Part shown: one piece after another, positions 43,096 through 56,860 of the stretch | Position numbering within the stretch: position 1 is the first letter of the stretch | Layout: each line of letters begins with the position of its first letter | Source: Lepisosteus oculatus | Lineage: Eukaryota > Chordata > Actinopteri > Semionotiformes > Lepisosteidae | Assembly: GCF_040954835.1 (NCBI RefSeq) | Contig: NC_090723.1 | Span: forward strand, 4,970,001 to 5,034,000 | Length of the DNA: 64,000 bases | Direction: 5' to 3' | Notes under the pieces: generated by a model | Told to the model about the DNA's origin: nothing | Seen by the model: only the letters and a program-made list of their open reading frames with translations | The model's database searches: none | Translations under genes and position numbers: made by a program

Positions 43096-46000
43096 GGGTG
43101 AAGGTCCTTTTTAAGCTTGTAAAAAAGATCATGCTGTTTTGACAACAAAAAACACTTCAGCCCCGGACAGGGAGAGGCTTTGCTCGAAGGCAGTGAGGTT
43201 AATCTGGATCTAACGAGGGCTGGGCTGTTTGTGCGATGAGGTGCTGCTGGGGTATTAGGGCTGTAGGTCAGTGTGTTGGTCATGTTCGTGATTATAACAT
43301 ATCTGCTGTCCTATATCCGCACCACTTGATGATGAATAAGAACGTTATTAGCCTACCTGGCTCTGTTTAGCGTGCTGATTCCTGGTGCCCCATACTTGCA
43401 GCCAAAGCACAGTGTGCCTACCTGGGTGTTAGCCTCTGCTGACCTGCTGACTGTCAGAAGCCCATTCCTGCTGCGGGCAATCGTGTCTGACAGTAACAGG
43501 CTTAGTGCTGAGCTAATGAGTGGGGCTTTGTAGCCTGCTAAAATGAATGAACATTCATAGTAACACGGCACTCAACAGCTGACAGAGGGCATTATCCAGT
43601 TATCTTTCCTTTCCGCAGGAGGAAAGTGGGTATTGAAAATGTAGCGTATTGACCAGATAAGCACTGCTGCTGGCATGTGGATCTGACATATGGGAATTGT
43701 AGCTTCAAAGGCCATGCAGCCTAATCCAAGAGCAGGCGCAAGTTCAAGACTTCTTTTGAGCATATGTCTGATTTTCCAAAGCTAAATTTAGGTGTGATCT
43801 CAGTTAGCTGTACTAGGAGTCCACATTGGTTTCCTTCGGTCTCTCACAACTTGCGATCTGGCAAAACTGTGTCGTAATGCTTATTCACTGTGTTTTACTA
43901 TCCTTTACTGCGTTTATACCATTGTTTACTACTGTAAGGTTCTGTATGGGGTGTCTCATTGGTTGAAACAATCGGACAGATTGGGTTTCACCTAGGAATC
44001 CATTTTCTTTCCACCTTCAGTGAATTAATTAGAAATAGACCGGATGGAGAGAGAATGCAGAGGAGACAAAACACCAGGCACAAAATGGAGCAGATATAAA
44101 TGGCAAAATCTGGTGGTCTGGCTTTGTGTCGAATGCAGAGTCTCAGAAAAGCTATGGGGAAATTGAGCAATTTTTTTTTATTACCACTTTTGAAGGTCAT
44201 TGTTTGGATCCGTTGGGGCTCTTGTACTATGGGTAAAAGAAAAAATGAAATAAAATAATAACTGTAGTGTTTATCATAAATTTGTAACAAATTGATTGTG
44301 GTGGAATAATCAAAAACATCGAAACATTGCAGAACAGATTTAAAGGCCATGTGTTAAGAATGACCTTTTCGGATCCGCAGAAACATCCAACATCACTGTA
44401 AAAGCGACCAGAAGATGCTACAAAACGAAGGAGTTCAGAAGAACGTTTTTTTTTTATAAATACTGCCTTAGAAGGTGTTTAAGGTATAATCAGTCCTGTG
44501 TTTTAATTACTTTCCTGATTCCACAGTGCAATCCTCCTGAAATGAAATGAAATGAAAGAATTAAAAGGTTTTGATTTCTTTTCTTACTTCTTTGGGGGGG
44601 GACACTGCAGATTGAAGCTGGAGTATTGTTTCTTAATCTTCAGTTTTTTTTCATCCGTCTGAAAAAAAAAAGGAAATGAAATCGTAGGCTGAAGGCGAGA
44701 TTTGAGAGTTTAGCAAATAATTGTCATGAACTTCCTTGTAAAGAGAACTTTTCGGAGCATTTTTAGGTTGAAGAATATTCCGTGAATAATGAATCTATTC
44801 TTATTGCTTTTGTTTTTTCTCAGCAGCTCTGTAGAATCTGTTTAAACTGGTGCTGCCGATGTAATTCCATACAGCCCTAACAAGTGCTCTTCAAACATTT
44901 AATGATAAAAAATGAGAAAACTAAAACACAAATACTAGGAAAGGAAAGGGAGGGGGTGGTGTATTTAATTCTCCTGTAATCTGTCACCATTTCACTTTCT
45001 TCATGTTCTTTAATATCCTTTTTATTGAGGTTGAGCTTGACTCAATCACTGAACAGAATGCACTGCCACAGCCGTTTAAAGAGATATTTAACCCACTTCA
45101 GCAGATAATAGTGGTATTATCAATTAATCTCCATAATGGATTTTCATGAAAAAGTTATCCAGTTTTCCTGCTTTGTTTGTGGCCCTGACACTCCAGTTGG
45201 TCTTAAAATTTGCGGATGCTTTCTCTCAGCACTCTGGCTTCCAAACCAGGACAAAATGTGTTGCTGTTTCTCCGACATCATACTGTAGTGCTGTAAGTTA
45301 TTTGTAAGCTAAGCATTTTCCACTGACTTTTGTTTATTTAAGTATACAGTAGCTGACACGTATATATAACTTGTGGAGAGAAGTAAAAGTTGATTGTATA
45401 CGCACATATAGCATAGGTGTGTACCAGTCACTGATATCAGATGAATTAATGGATTAAATTAAAAAAATCCAGTTTTGGAGGTAGGGAAAGAGAATGAAAT
45501 TAATACACAGGTGCATCTATGGGCTTATTTCCGATATTAAATTCTTCTGCACATCTGTTCAGTTTTTTTTCTTTTAATCAGGTTTTAATTGACTGACAAA
45601 AGAAACAGCTTATGACTAATTCCTTGCAGACTTGCAACTCTAAGCAGATGACTGTACAGTGGGTTTCAGTCTAGTGTGCGCTGTAAGCATTACAGGGGTC
45701 CCTCAGTTTAATCGAGCAATATCCAAACCTGCATCAGAGAACAAGAAATGGTGATGTAGTAGGTTATTAACAGTCACAGGGAATACATTCTGCTGTTCGC
45801 GCAAACAGGAGCAGTTTCTGTGCCTCATTTACAAGTCTTAAAAAGTACCGCTACAGACATCAGTTATGTATCAGTTTTCCACCCTGTTTTATGGCTGTTT
45901 CAGTTGATTCTTAAAAGTGTTTGCATAGCATGTGCAACCATGTGATGGAAAAAATCAGTACAATTCAGTGGCTTTGTTTGCCCCATAAGTAGTGGTGCTG

Positions 46001-46967
46001 TAATGCTGTGATGGGGGAGTGCTTATCAGGTAAGTGTTCAGGAGTGTGCTTGAAGGGACAGGAGGAGTGTGCTTGTTGGCTTGTCCATTGTTGTGTGTCC
46101 TGCTCGCTCGGCACAGGACAGGCCTCTTATCTTTCAGAGCAGGGACGCACTCCGCCGAACAACACAATGCTCGTTGTTCCTCCTCCTCCTCCACTGAGCC
46201 CCGCACACGAGAAAATCGCTGCAGTTCTGAGCAGCGGATCGGTTATTTCAGGTCCTTTTGAAGCCGAGAGAGAGAGAGAATTCCAGTGAAAGCGGACAGC
46301 TGTGGGCTGTGCTTTACGGAAAATGTTTGTGAACCCTTTCAAATTATCTGTATTTCTGCAATAATTGCTTCTGAAAAGTGATCTGATCTTCATCTCTGTC
46401 ATAATAATAGATCAACACAATCTGATTAAACAACGAACACACACAATCAGTTTGAACATTTTCACAAGGGTTTACAAACTTTTTTTCTCGACTGTAGTCC
46501 TTATCTGGCCAGCAGTGAAAGGACTGGAACGGCTGATGCAGGATGCCTTCTTTTTTTCTTTCCCCAGTGAACAGACGGAGACAGAAGCTCTCTCGTTTTC
46601 TCTCTTCTTTTGCTGCTTCCTTTCCTCCCTCTTGCGGTCTCTTCCTCCCTTGACTGGCCCGTGGCGTTCCAGCGCTGATGAGCTGTGACAGAGTGTGTTG
46701 TTGCTGCCGGCCCCCAGGGGCTGGCTGTTGCTGTGCTGAGGCTCAGTTGTTTGCCATGTTGAAGCAGAGATGTCACTCCAGGCAGCTGTCACGGTCAGGA
46801 CCCTCGCTGGTCCCTAGCAGACATCTCTCCTGTGTTGGGGCAGAAGATGTTTCCAAGCCTTCTGTAACTACCTCTGCCCGATACTGTCTTTTTTTCCCTC
46901 TAGCCTGGGAAAAGCGCACCACCTGCAATTTTTTCTTTTTCCTTTTCCCAATGTCCTGCCATTCATC

Positions 46968-47302
46968 CATTTTTCTCTAAATGCTTCTTCCACTTCTGGT
47001 TGCGGGGGGGCCAGTCCATCCCCAAAAGCAACTGGTGCAAGGAGGGATACCCCTTGGTAATGGTGCCAGTCCATCTCAGGGCAGATACAAGTACTCCCAC
47101 CAGAGCCAATTCTCCCAGAAGCCAATTTGCCTTCTGGTATGTTTTTGAACTGTGGGAGGGAACAGGAGCACCAGGAGGAAACGCATGCTAACACAGGGAG
47201 AACATGCAAACTCCACACAGATAGAAGATAGCATCCCAGGTCCGGAATTGAACTTGGGGCCCCAGTGCTACGAGGCACAATGCTAACCACTGCCCCACCG
47301 TG
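46968..47302 (-). repeat. tRNA-derived SINE, full length, reverse
   Basis: The tail (tcatccatttttctctaaatgc) is on the left. The blocks ccagtccatctcagggcag, aacatgcaaactccacacag and ggaattgaacttggggcccc lead to the head tgctaaccactgccccaccgtg on the right. Same family as 1616-1938. Confidence 0.8.
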
Positions 47303-48009
47303 TTTCCCCCATTTCCTGCCTTTTCCTTTCGAAAAACAAAACCCAGTGTCTGCGGTGTTATCCAGGTATCCTTTGTTTGTTCCCCACCCTGCAGTGAAAA
47401 TCCATCCCCCCTCCAGGGAAGAAAGAAGAGCAGCATGTGGAAATAATTAATTAGTGACCCCCAGTCCGAATGGAAAAGAAGAGATCAGATTCCGAGGATC
47501 AGTGTGTCAGAATCTCTGCAATTCTCAAACAGAGGACCACAGGCTAGAGTTAGCATTCGAGATGGGAAGAACACCAGAAGTAATTGATGGCATTTGGAGA
47601 ACATGGAATGGAAGATAAAGGGAAGTGTTCTCGCTTAAAATAAGCTGTAATTAATCAGTGGCATTGGTTTGTAATTACTCTTGTGTATAAGAAAAGGGTG
47701 TCCTTTGTGTTTGTCTAACTGTAATAGTTTATTGATCCAGTTGCCAGTTATGTGTTTATCAGGTCAGGATGGGGGAAAAAAACTCCTGTTTTGGGATTGT
47801 TGTTGTAGTTGTCAACATCTCTTGACAAGATCACAGATCTCTGTAACAGAACGGTCTTTTTCCTTCGTTGTACACTTTCCCCACAGAGAGCTAGTTAGTC
47901 AGCCCTTGGAGCAGTCTTCGCTTCCAACAGCAAACGACCTGCGGCTGGAAATGTCTGACCACCTCCTGGAAATCGTCATTGAATGATGCTTTCAGGCAGA
48001 TCACATGGA

Positions 48010-48200
48010 GATAATGATTAATCTTGCTGATGCTTTTGTCCAAGGCTCTTTATATTTTCACCCGCTTATACAGCTGGGTATTTATTAAACAACGGGAAGT
48101 AGCTTGCTCAAAGGGACACCACATCTCCCCCACTCAGGAATTAAGTGGACCTCTCGGCTCTGAGCCCTGAGCCATAACCATTCCTGCACATGGCTGCCTT
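48010..48200 (-). repeat. Degenerate SINE, second family
   Basis: cttttgtccaaggctctttata, then agcttgctcaaagggacacc and a tRNA-like end with tgagccctgagccataacc. It resembles the right half of 17486-17740. Confidence 0.45.
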
Positions 48201-48961
48201 GCGCATGCATGCATGTACAGTATCAATTGTTCAATGTAACAAAGCACTCTTACTCGTAGAAAACGCTTACATTTATGAATAAATATTTCTGTGTGGCTAA
48301 AACTTCAAATCTTTGACCTTCCTGAAAGAGAGTTTTAGGGTTTTTTTGCTTCATAGCTGCTTTTATTTATCCCTGAAACAAGCCTACTTTGTCTGGCCCG
48401 TGTTGGCACTGGTAAAGTGCTTGGAGAGGGTTTGGAGAAGCAGGAGCTAAAGAGAGTCATTGTTATAGCTTGCCCTGGAAGCTGTATCTAAACGCTGACT
48501 AGTTCTTCTCTTACGGCTGTCAATCCCCTTTTTAATATATGAGTATTGGGTCGTGTCCAGGCTTTTATTTTAGGGTATTTATGCTTGGTAAGTGCCTGTG
48601 GATTTATAGCAGTTGAGTGAAAATCTTTTTTAGAAAAGGAGGCAGGAAGCATTTAGTTGGAGGACCACAGTGGGCTAATCAGTACCATCACTGTGTAGCA
48701 GAATGCTGCTCTTTGTTGGCACTTATGAAAAAACTTTTGTGTGCAGTTTACCAAGAATCTTAGATTTGCCTTGCTCAGTCCATGGTGCTCATGTCACAGG
48801 GCTCCTTAGTCAGGCCTGGAACGTGGATGTAGTCTCCCAGGACACCTAGTGTCATTAAACTCTCCAGCCCCATAGCATAGCAGAGTTTATCCCTGTTCCA
48901 AGGAGTCTGAATGGTTTGGGCTAAGCTGTGCATCTACCTGCGCCTAGATCTCCCCCTTATT

Positions 48962-49239
48962 CAGTGGTTCTCTGTCCTGGTCCTAATTGATAGACACTTT
49001 ATTGAGGGAAATTGCAGAAATTGGTAATTGACGCCTATAATTGATCTGCTCACTGGTTTATACTTTTTTCTGCTACCAGTCCTTGGTTTCAAAAATGGTC
49101 TAAAGTGTGTTTTTTCTAACCGCTTAAGCACATAGAATTTTATGTTCAGTAGTCTTCCCTTAACATTGATGAACAAGGGCCCAGTTGGAAACCAATCCAG
49201 CAGACAGAAATCCTCCAAGACCAGGATTGAGAACAAGTG
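48962..49239. mobile_element. hAT-like MITE with terminal inverted repeats
   Basis: The left end CAGTGGTTCTCTGTCCTGGTCC and the right end (reverse complement CACTTGTTCTCAATCCTGGTC) match at about 17 of 21 positions, 278 bases apart. There is no coding frame. The CAGNGG-type terminus points to the hAT superfamily. The flanking 8 bases show no clean target duplication, so the element is old or the ends are slightly off. Confidence 0.5.
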
Positions 49240-52200
49240 GGTATTTTGTTCTTGGGGCTCCATCAATTAGAGTGCACATTTTTTTAATGACCTCGTTAAG
49301 TGTGCCAGAACACTAGTGCCAGTGCTGAAAACTAAATTAGTTAATTCTCTAGACCATCTCAGCCACTCCTGCTTTCAGCGAACTGCGAAGAAGTTTTTGG
49401 CAAATAATTAAGATTTAACCAATAAAATTTGTCACACTTAAACAGTGCAGGGCTCCAGTAGCCTCTGTGTCAGGGTGAAATGAATGTTTCTGTATCAAAC
49501 ACATTTATATTAAATCTTATGACAAATGAACAAGTATTTGACACTATACAGGGTGAGAAAGGCATCGACAAGTCATGTTGAAGATATTGGCCTGTGACTT
49601 TAATTCAGAGATGTAGAAACCGTGTAAGGACTGAGACCCTTGTAGCAGATGTAGATGGGATGATGATCTTATTGAATGTTATTTTCGTGATGTAAATGTA
49701 AAGGTGCAGAACAGTGATGGTTACAAATCCCCAAAATGTGACTTAAAGAGATGCGGGAATTGTTTTTAAAAAAGTGGTAGCAAGCCTTACAACAAAAATG
49801 TCATTCCGAATTCCTACAGACAGAGGCTTGATTACACAATGGTTCCTCTGAGCGTTGACAAAGCACATCCTGCAAATGACAACACAATGGTAACATGCAC
49901 CTGGTACAGCGCCACAAACTGAGTGAGGGGGGTTATTCTTGGATTGTGGTCAATTAGATTAAAAGATAAAGGAGAAGCAACTAGATTAGGGGATAAATGC
50001 AGCCCAATATGATTACATGGCAGTTCATCAAGTATTTATGCCTTGTATCTGATTGCAATCTCTGTATGAGCCTAGCAGGCCTGGCTTCTGCTAGATGCTC
50101 TGTGCCTAACCTTGTCCCAGTACCTCCTCTCCCAGGGATCCCGGTGTCCCATGAAAGGGGCACCTTTCATATTTGATCTTGGTCTCAGACAGAGCTGTGC
50201 TTTGTGATTGATATGTTTCCTCGCTACGGATGAGAGAACTCGCCGTGTCAAAATTCATTAGGAGAAATGGGCTGCTGTTTTTTTAAACATGCCCTTCAAC
50301 TAGTAGTGCTAGAAGAGATAAGAAGATCATAATGTCCATTTTTCCAAATTGCTTTTCTAAAAAAAAAAAGGTACTCTGAAATCTCTTTTTAGCTTCAACT
50401 AAGTTATTCACCCGTGAGATACCTGAAACTTGTTTGAAGACGTTTACGTATTATGACCATGAGCGCTTGTAGCATAGCAATTTTTTTTTTTGCTTTTTCT
50501 GTCATACTGTGAGGTAACTGATTCTCCATGGTACAGATACATGCAATGCTGGGGCATCCATACATAAATATAACAAAAACACTAAGCACAAAGGGGAGTA
50601 GGCACAAACCCATTTAGTTGATTGGCCTTTTGGATAATGCTTGGGCTGACTGAAACAATCTCACAGAGCACACTGGTATAGAAATACTCTTATGAGCTGT
50701 TACCTTTTCTTTTCCAGGAGTGATCTAGATAATTTGATTCTGTGCATTGGAATCGAATGCATTTATGGTAATAGTTTCGGCTAAATGTGGCAAAAGCCAT
50801 TCATAAATTCTTTATAACCCATAATACCTTTGGTTAATAGAGCATTAGCTCACATTAACTGCAGCGCTATTAAGAAAAATCAGGCTTGTTCACATGTATA
50901 AAAGTTTCATGACGATTTATTGGTATTAGTGACATTGTAATGCATTTCTAAAGGGTAATTTGCAAACCGTCTTGGATTAATAATATCCAGAATGTGCAGC
51001 AGGCCAGAAAATGGGAACAAAAAAACGAGAACTGCAAGAGATTTCACACATGAGAAAAGCAGGACCGCTCTGTTGAATCATGTTCTGAAAACGAAATAAC
51101 GGTATTTCTAAAGCAAAGAAGAGCTCGGCGGAGAGGTTGTAGGCTGAATGATTTGTGTCCGTTCTCAGCCCTGATCACTCTGGGCTAATTGAATGTGCAG
51201 GAATTGTGAATGACCTTCTGCGCTGCTCTGCAGCAACACTGCCACCAGGAAGGCTGGTTTGAGGTTTTGCAGGTTTGTAGGTGTCAGATGAGTGAGGGAT
51301 CTATTACTCACACTCCTTGTCTCATCATGTAACAGCAGAGCACAGCCTCAGATACAGTACAGGGCCAGGCAAAGGGTTTTTTTTTCATTGAATTCTAGCC
51401 TCTCCCTCCTCCTGTGATGGTCTGTGTAATGAAATCAGCCTTCAGTAAAATGAGCCTAGCAACTCCAAATCTTGTCCTAAGGAACGGTGGATGTAGGCTT
51501 AGTTCCAAGCTCTCAGATCCAAACCTTTTAACTAGAACACAAATCTGAGAAGATTCGCGCCTCAATATGTGTTGTTCATTCCTCCTCTCGCCGTGATGAG
51601 ATCGGACCTCGAAGTGAAAACGAAACTGGCCTTGTCGTTTCACGGGATGGCTCCAGCCTGTTTGGTCTTTTTTCACTCCAGTGCAAAATTCAGAACGATT
51701 CACGATTCAGAACGAGGCAACACAAGCTCTGGTGCCGTGAAGCTGCCCTATTACATTAAAGCAGGCTTGTGAATACATTGATATATACAGTATCTGATTG
51801 AAATACTGCTTTTGACTTTGAGACGGTTTTGCCAGCAAATACAAATTAACTCTGCAGGCAGATGGCGTTGGAAAGTTTCTGTGCTGGAATGTCTGCTGCA
51901 CATCACGTTGCATCAGTCATTACAGTGACTAGTGAGCAGGAAGGGCCTCCTCACGTTGTGATGCGCAGAAACACACTCTCTTGTGCTTGGCAAGACTAGG
52001 GGTTTGTGACAACATGACGACCTGCTGTACTTTCACAAAGTTCACAATTGCGTGCTAAATTCGGAATGTGTACATTTTTTCTGTTCCCGAGATTTAATAA
52101 CCGGCTGGAAAAATTGGGAACGCAGTCCTTCCGGTGCATTTCTTACCATTGCTCCCCTGAAACAGAGCAGTGCCCTTGTGTTGACCGTTGTCTAGAATGG

Positions 52201-52741
52201 AGCGCAGCAGCAATAATTCTGCTTGAGTGTACCACTGACCACACAACCACAGGCTACTGTGTGTGAGTCTGTGGGGGATGGGTGGCAGGGCCTGCCCATG
52301 ACATCAGCACACACAAGGGCCACTTTGCTTATAGGGAAGACACACCTGGCACACACCCCCAGCTCAGCCACAAGAAAAGGAGTGTAGAGAGGAAGCTAGC
52401 CCAGCCAAAAGACATCTCAATAAAGCAAACCCCTGTGCCAGGGACTGACGGCCTGATGCTTCTGCTGGTCCGGGCGAAGTCACGGCTCCGTTTCCGTGCC
52501 GCAGCTGTGAAATGTCCTCTCCTCGACCCTCTCCTCTCCTCGTCTTAATCAGCCCGTTGTCCTTCGGCGTGTTTTCAAGGGGGAGCTCAAGGACTGGCAG
52601 AGGTGCCACCTGGCCCGGCGTTCACATAGTCCCCTGCCAGTTCTCCCATTCAGGCAGTGCCCATGCTTCGGTTTTGAAAATGCAGCTTTGTGTGGATCCA
52701 GAGCCACGTGCATCCTTTCCTTTTGCAGGACCCACGAGCAC

Positions 52742-53019
52742 GATAAGATCACTTTATGGGCCATGTACAATCTCTCGTGTTAGGAATTTGTCTTTTCGCA
52801 TACCCCAACTTGCTCTCCATGAGACACGCAGGCGGGGAGAGAAGCTGGGGGTCAGAGCGCAGGGTCAGCCATTTATACGGCGCCCCTGGAGCAGCTGGGG
52901 TTAAGGGCTTTGCTCAGGGGCCCAGCGGAGTAGGATTCCTCTGCCGGCCGCAGGATTTGAACCTGCAACCTTCCAGCCACAGGCACAGATCCTGAGCCAC
53001 AGCGTCACCACTCTGCCTA
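52742..53019 (-). repeat. SINE (second family), full-length copy
   Basis: Closely matches 17486-17740 along its whole length, with an intact minus-strand tRNA-like head ending gagccacagcgtcaccactc. It lies next to the SINE at 53046, separated by fewer than 30 bases. Confidence 0.75.
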
Positions 53020-53045
53020 AAGCAAAGGCACAGGCTATACAGTAT

Positions 53046-53313
53046 GTGTTGACGATCCACCCGTTTTCTAGCCACAGTATCCCACACAAGGCCGAGGGGC
53101 AGCTGGGACCTGTCCTGCTGTAGCTAGCAGTGGGCGCAAGGTAGGGTACACCCTGGACATTCACCACAGGGAAGACGCACAGTCGCCCTCACACCAGGGC
53201 CAACTGGACATTGTGCATGGAAGGAACCCCGTGCAAGAACGGGGAGGACATACAGACTCCACACGGACGGCACCTCAGGTCCAGAATTGAACCCAGGGCC
53301 CCAGTACTGTGCT
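53046..53313 (-). repeat. tRNA-derived SINE, reverse
   Basis: The tail gatccacccgttttctagcc is on the left; ggtagggtacaccctggacat and ggacatacagactccacacgg precede ccagaattgaacccagggcc on the right. The last part of the head is missing. Confidence 0.75.
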
Positions 53314-54377
53314 GGCTCTCTATTCCAATTTGGCTCATTCACCAGAGCTCATCCACTTGCTGGAATTAATGATTATTTAATCAGGTAAAAGAATCGTCTT
53401 CAACCACTATATTTGAGTACATTTCAGCATTTTTTAGCAACTTTTTATGCTCTTTCTAAACTCATCCAAGTTAAGACCGATATTCAGAAAGTCGATTCAT
53501 TTTATTTTGGGGTAGCAAAACTTAAAATGAAAGCTTGACATGGATAATTATTTTAGCGAGTAATCTTGTTAAAGGTATGGCAGCCACTGGTTATATCTAT
53601 AGCTGCTTTTCTGAAGTCTTTGTAGTGTACAAGTGTCCTGGTCCCACTGCACTCCAATCTGTACACCACCTTCACTTAGTTTTATGTTTTTTATTTATTC
53701 TTTCTTTCTTGGTCCAGCCCATTTTTTGATCTACCAAGCAAATATTTGCACGAATGTGAACTAATTGCACAAATCTCTTCCTTTTACAGTGTTTTAGAAC
53801 GTTCTGTTGTTATACCTGCTGTTTCAAAGTCGCATGCTAACCGCTACCGAAATAAATCTTTACTTTGTGACCTACGCACTGGAAATAACCAAACCTGTCA
53901 GAGTGACTGTATTTTATTTTTAAAGACTTGAAAGTAATTTCCTGCCATGCAGTAACAGAGATAAGCCTATGCGTTTATTAATACTTCATTATTCTTCCAT
54001 GTAGGTATCTTATTAAAAATGTAACCTGGTTTACCATTTCTAAAATACATTTTCATTCACTTATGAGTATCTGCTCCTGCCAGAACAGTAAATGTAGCCC
54101 TATATTCACCCTGATGCCTGAATCAGGTTCCGTCTGCCTAGAAAATGATATTGGATCTTTGCATATGAAATTGTCAGTGAAACCAATTGCTGGGGTTTTC
54201 AACACCTGCAGGACCTGTCGATCTTTGTGCTCCAGCGGTGATGCCACTGCTTTTCCCCAGTTTCCCTGAAATCAGCTCCGGACTCTCCTTGCTCCCCTGT
54301 GTGACCTACAGCCCAGACTGACGGCCCCCGGAGAACGGGATTCGAAATGACCACACGTTTCTTCAGTGAAGGTCGTT

Positions 54378-54397
54378 CCCCCCCCCCCCCCCCCCCC
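54378..54397. repeat. Homopolymer of 20 C
   Basis: Twenty consecutive cytosines. Such a tract can form an i-motif on this strand and a G-quadruplex on the other, and it is length-unstable. Confidence 0.9.
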
Positions 54398-54673
54398 TTA
54401 AAGACAGTTTTTCCCCGGAGGCTTTAATACTCCTTACATTTTTAATCTGTCGTTCTAATTATTTTCCAGTTAGGAAGGCTATAGCTGTTACATTGCCTTT
54501 TAAGCCTGCCATGAAGTGCAGTGAATGCAGTAATTTAAAACGGGACCCTGTTTAATAGTCATTTAATTTCCGGAGGCCACCAGTTATCGATTTAGAAACT
54601 TAGGAGCTGGATGAGTCTTTGCAATCTTTCCGGCGATCAGACGTTCGTGGGGTATTGTGAGGGCCGGATGAGC

Positions 54674-54691
54674 TTTTTTTTTTTTTTTTTT
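54674..54691. repeat. Homopolymer of 18 T
   Basis: Eighteen consecutive T, 0.28 kb from the C tract. It may be the poly(A) relic of a minus-strand retroposon, but I see no matching body. Confidence 0.85.
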
Positions 54692-55767
54692 ACAGTGCCC
54701 TTATTTTCAGAACTCGAAATGAATAAAGTGCTCTCTGAGGTGATTGGCGAGGAGCAATGGAATGCCTGATTTTCTGATCATATACCACCATCTGCCTGAG
54801 GAAGAATCTAGACATACCCAAAGCCTGTTCTTCTGGCACCAGCCTTTTCGGTCTGTTCCTCGCACAGTCAGTGTGCCAGTGATGAGAACTAGAATTAGGC
54901 ACAGGCTGTCAGCATTAAGTTGAAGCACACTTAATGCTTACATCAGATACACAGGGCATCATCGTCCTGTGTTTGCATTCTCCCTAGAGCTGTGTTCCTG
55001 AGCTGTTGAGGCCTGATCATTTAATCAACTTAATCGCCAACCAATTCGCCATCTTTCGCTTTCAAGGAAGTTCTCAGTGTCTTTCAGCTGTTTGCCAGGC
55101 AGCTTAAAAAACACTTTGCCAGTTTGCCAACATGAATAGATGCACCTGGTTTGCTTATCGCAAAATCGGTGCTCGTTTTAGAAAGATGGTGTACCGCACA
55201 TTGTCTGCTTGCACTGTGGCAAACAGGTAGGTGGACAAGATGCTAAATCAAAGTTTAGGTTGAATATATTTTAATATTTGATGAGGACTGTAACACTGTT
55301 ATCCTAAAGAAATGTTCAGATTAATAGTGTATTATAATGTAATTAAGAGATCTCCATATGCTGCTTAAAGAGAAAGATTCATTGATTAGTCCTTCCCATA
55401 AGACAGTGATAGATCGACAGTGTAAAATGCACTTCTAGCTACTGGTAACACAACAAGTTTGTGTCTACTGGGGTTCAGAGCGCTTTGTCGTTCTGGTAAG
55501 AGTGACCCAGTGCCTTTCAGCAGGCCTCTGTTCGTGTCGTTGATTCTGTAGCCATGCGGTAGGCACCAGAAGGTTATGGAGGTTTGTAGGAGATATACTG
55601 ATTGCCTTAAAAGAGTCAGAGGGATGGAGGTTGGAGTCAGGATGAACTAATCTGGCTCATTCTTTGCACCATTCTGTGGAATCCAGAGAAGCATATTTTC
55701 CTATTTATATACAGTATCAAAGAATGGATACAGACGCCCATATTGCCTGTTTGCTAGCTAGTATTTA

Positions 55768-55862
55768 ATTCATAAAGGATCTCATCCAGCCGTTTCTTAA
55801 AAGATGCCAGGGTATTGGCTTTGGTATCTTCTTACAGACTCCCACAGCCCATCTGATAAACG
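55768..55862 (-). repeat. Retroelement-tail repeat fragment, reverse
   Basis: Reverse complement of the 5618-5845 family: aaggatctcatccagccgtttc, then ccagggtattggcttt and agactcccacagccc. Confidence 0.55.
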
Positions 55863-56739
55863 ACTAACTTTTCATCATATCTTTTCTCAGTTGCAGAAAT
55901 AGGTTTTCTAGCTCAGGCAACAAGAAAAATTGGGTTTCTGCTTTAGAATGCTTTTTAAATCATGATGAATTTTCTTAAAAGACAGAGAGCAAGATGCCAC
56001 AAGATTATTGTGCAGTGCAGCTCACAATGTGGTGTTCCCTTGCTGGGAAGAATTTGCTCCTTGTCTGGTGTCTCCTTCAGGAGAGATTATTTTGTCTGGT
56101 ACATTCTGGTGCTCATAATTTGCATACTACTTGCTGGGGGGGATTCTAATTAGAGGTGCCACGTTTTTGTATTAGATCAGATTAACGGTGAGTGCCTTTG
56201 TGCTGAAGAATGAGGTGTCGGCCTCCTGCCGTTACCCTGCAGTCCCCTTGATGTGTAGGGAATAGGCCTGGCTCACTGCCGAAAGAGAGCTGCGCACACT
56301 GTTCTGGCTGAGAACACAGCTACACTCCCTCTCCCTGCCCTCTGCTCAGTGTTTTACTGCCCCAACGCCCTATGGATCAACCCTAGTGCACTTCTCACAT
56401 GCCCTTTCACAAGATCTGTGCACTTCCTTATTTATTAAGGATATGCATTTAGGATTTGCATGCTATTTGTCCTGCCTCCCCTTAGTTTGGAATAGTCCAC
56501 GCTGACCGGAGGGAATCTGCAGAAACAAGCAGTAGCCTGCACGTGCAGACCAACCTTACATTGCTTTACCTATATCTTTCAGAATGATTAGGAAGCTAAA
56601 TTCTTGTGGAGGTTGGTAGCACCCTGGAGCACCTCCCAGAAGCATTATGGACTACACCTTGGAGGGGATGGCCATCACAGAGCGAGAGTTTAGAGATGCC
56701 ACTTAACCTAGTTGGCGTGTGCTTTGGAAGCTGTGAGGC

Positions 56740-56860
56740 AGTGAGAGCATGCATACAAAGAGAGGACATGAAAACCGCTCCCAGAATGTGTCCTCGGTCC
56801 AGGATTGAACCTTTTGTTCCTTTCTGCTCTCTGTGACACAGCTTAATGCCTCAACTGAGC
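56740..56860 (-). repeat. Degenerate SINE head, reverse
   Basis: It includes gagaggacatgaaaacc, cggtccaggattgaacc and ctctgtgacacagc, in the order of the first SINE family's minus-strand head. Strongly diverged. Confidence 0.4.
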
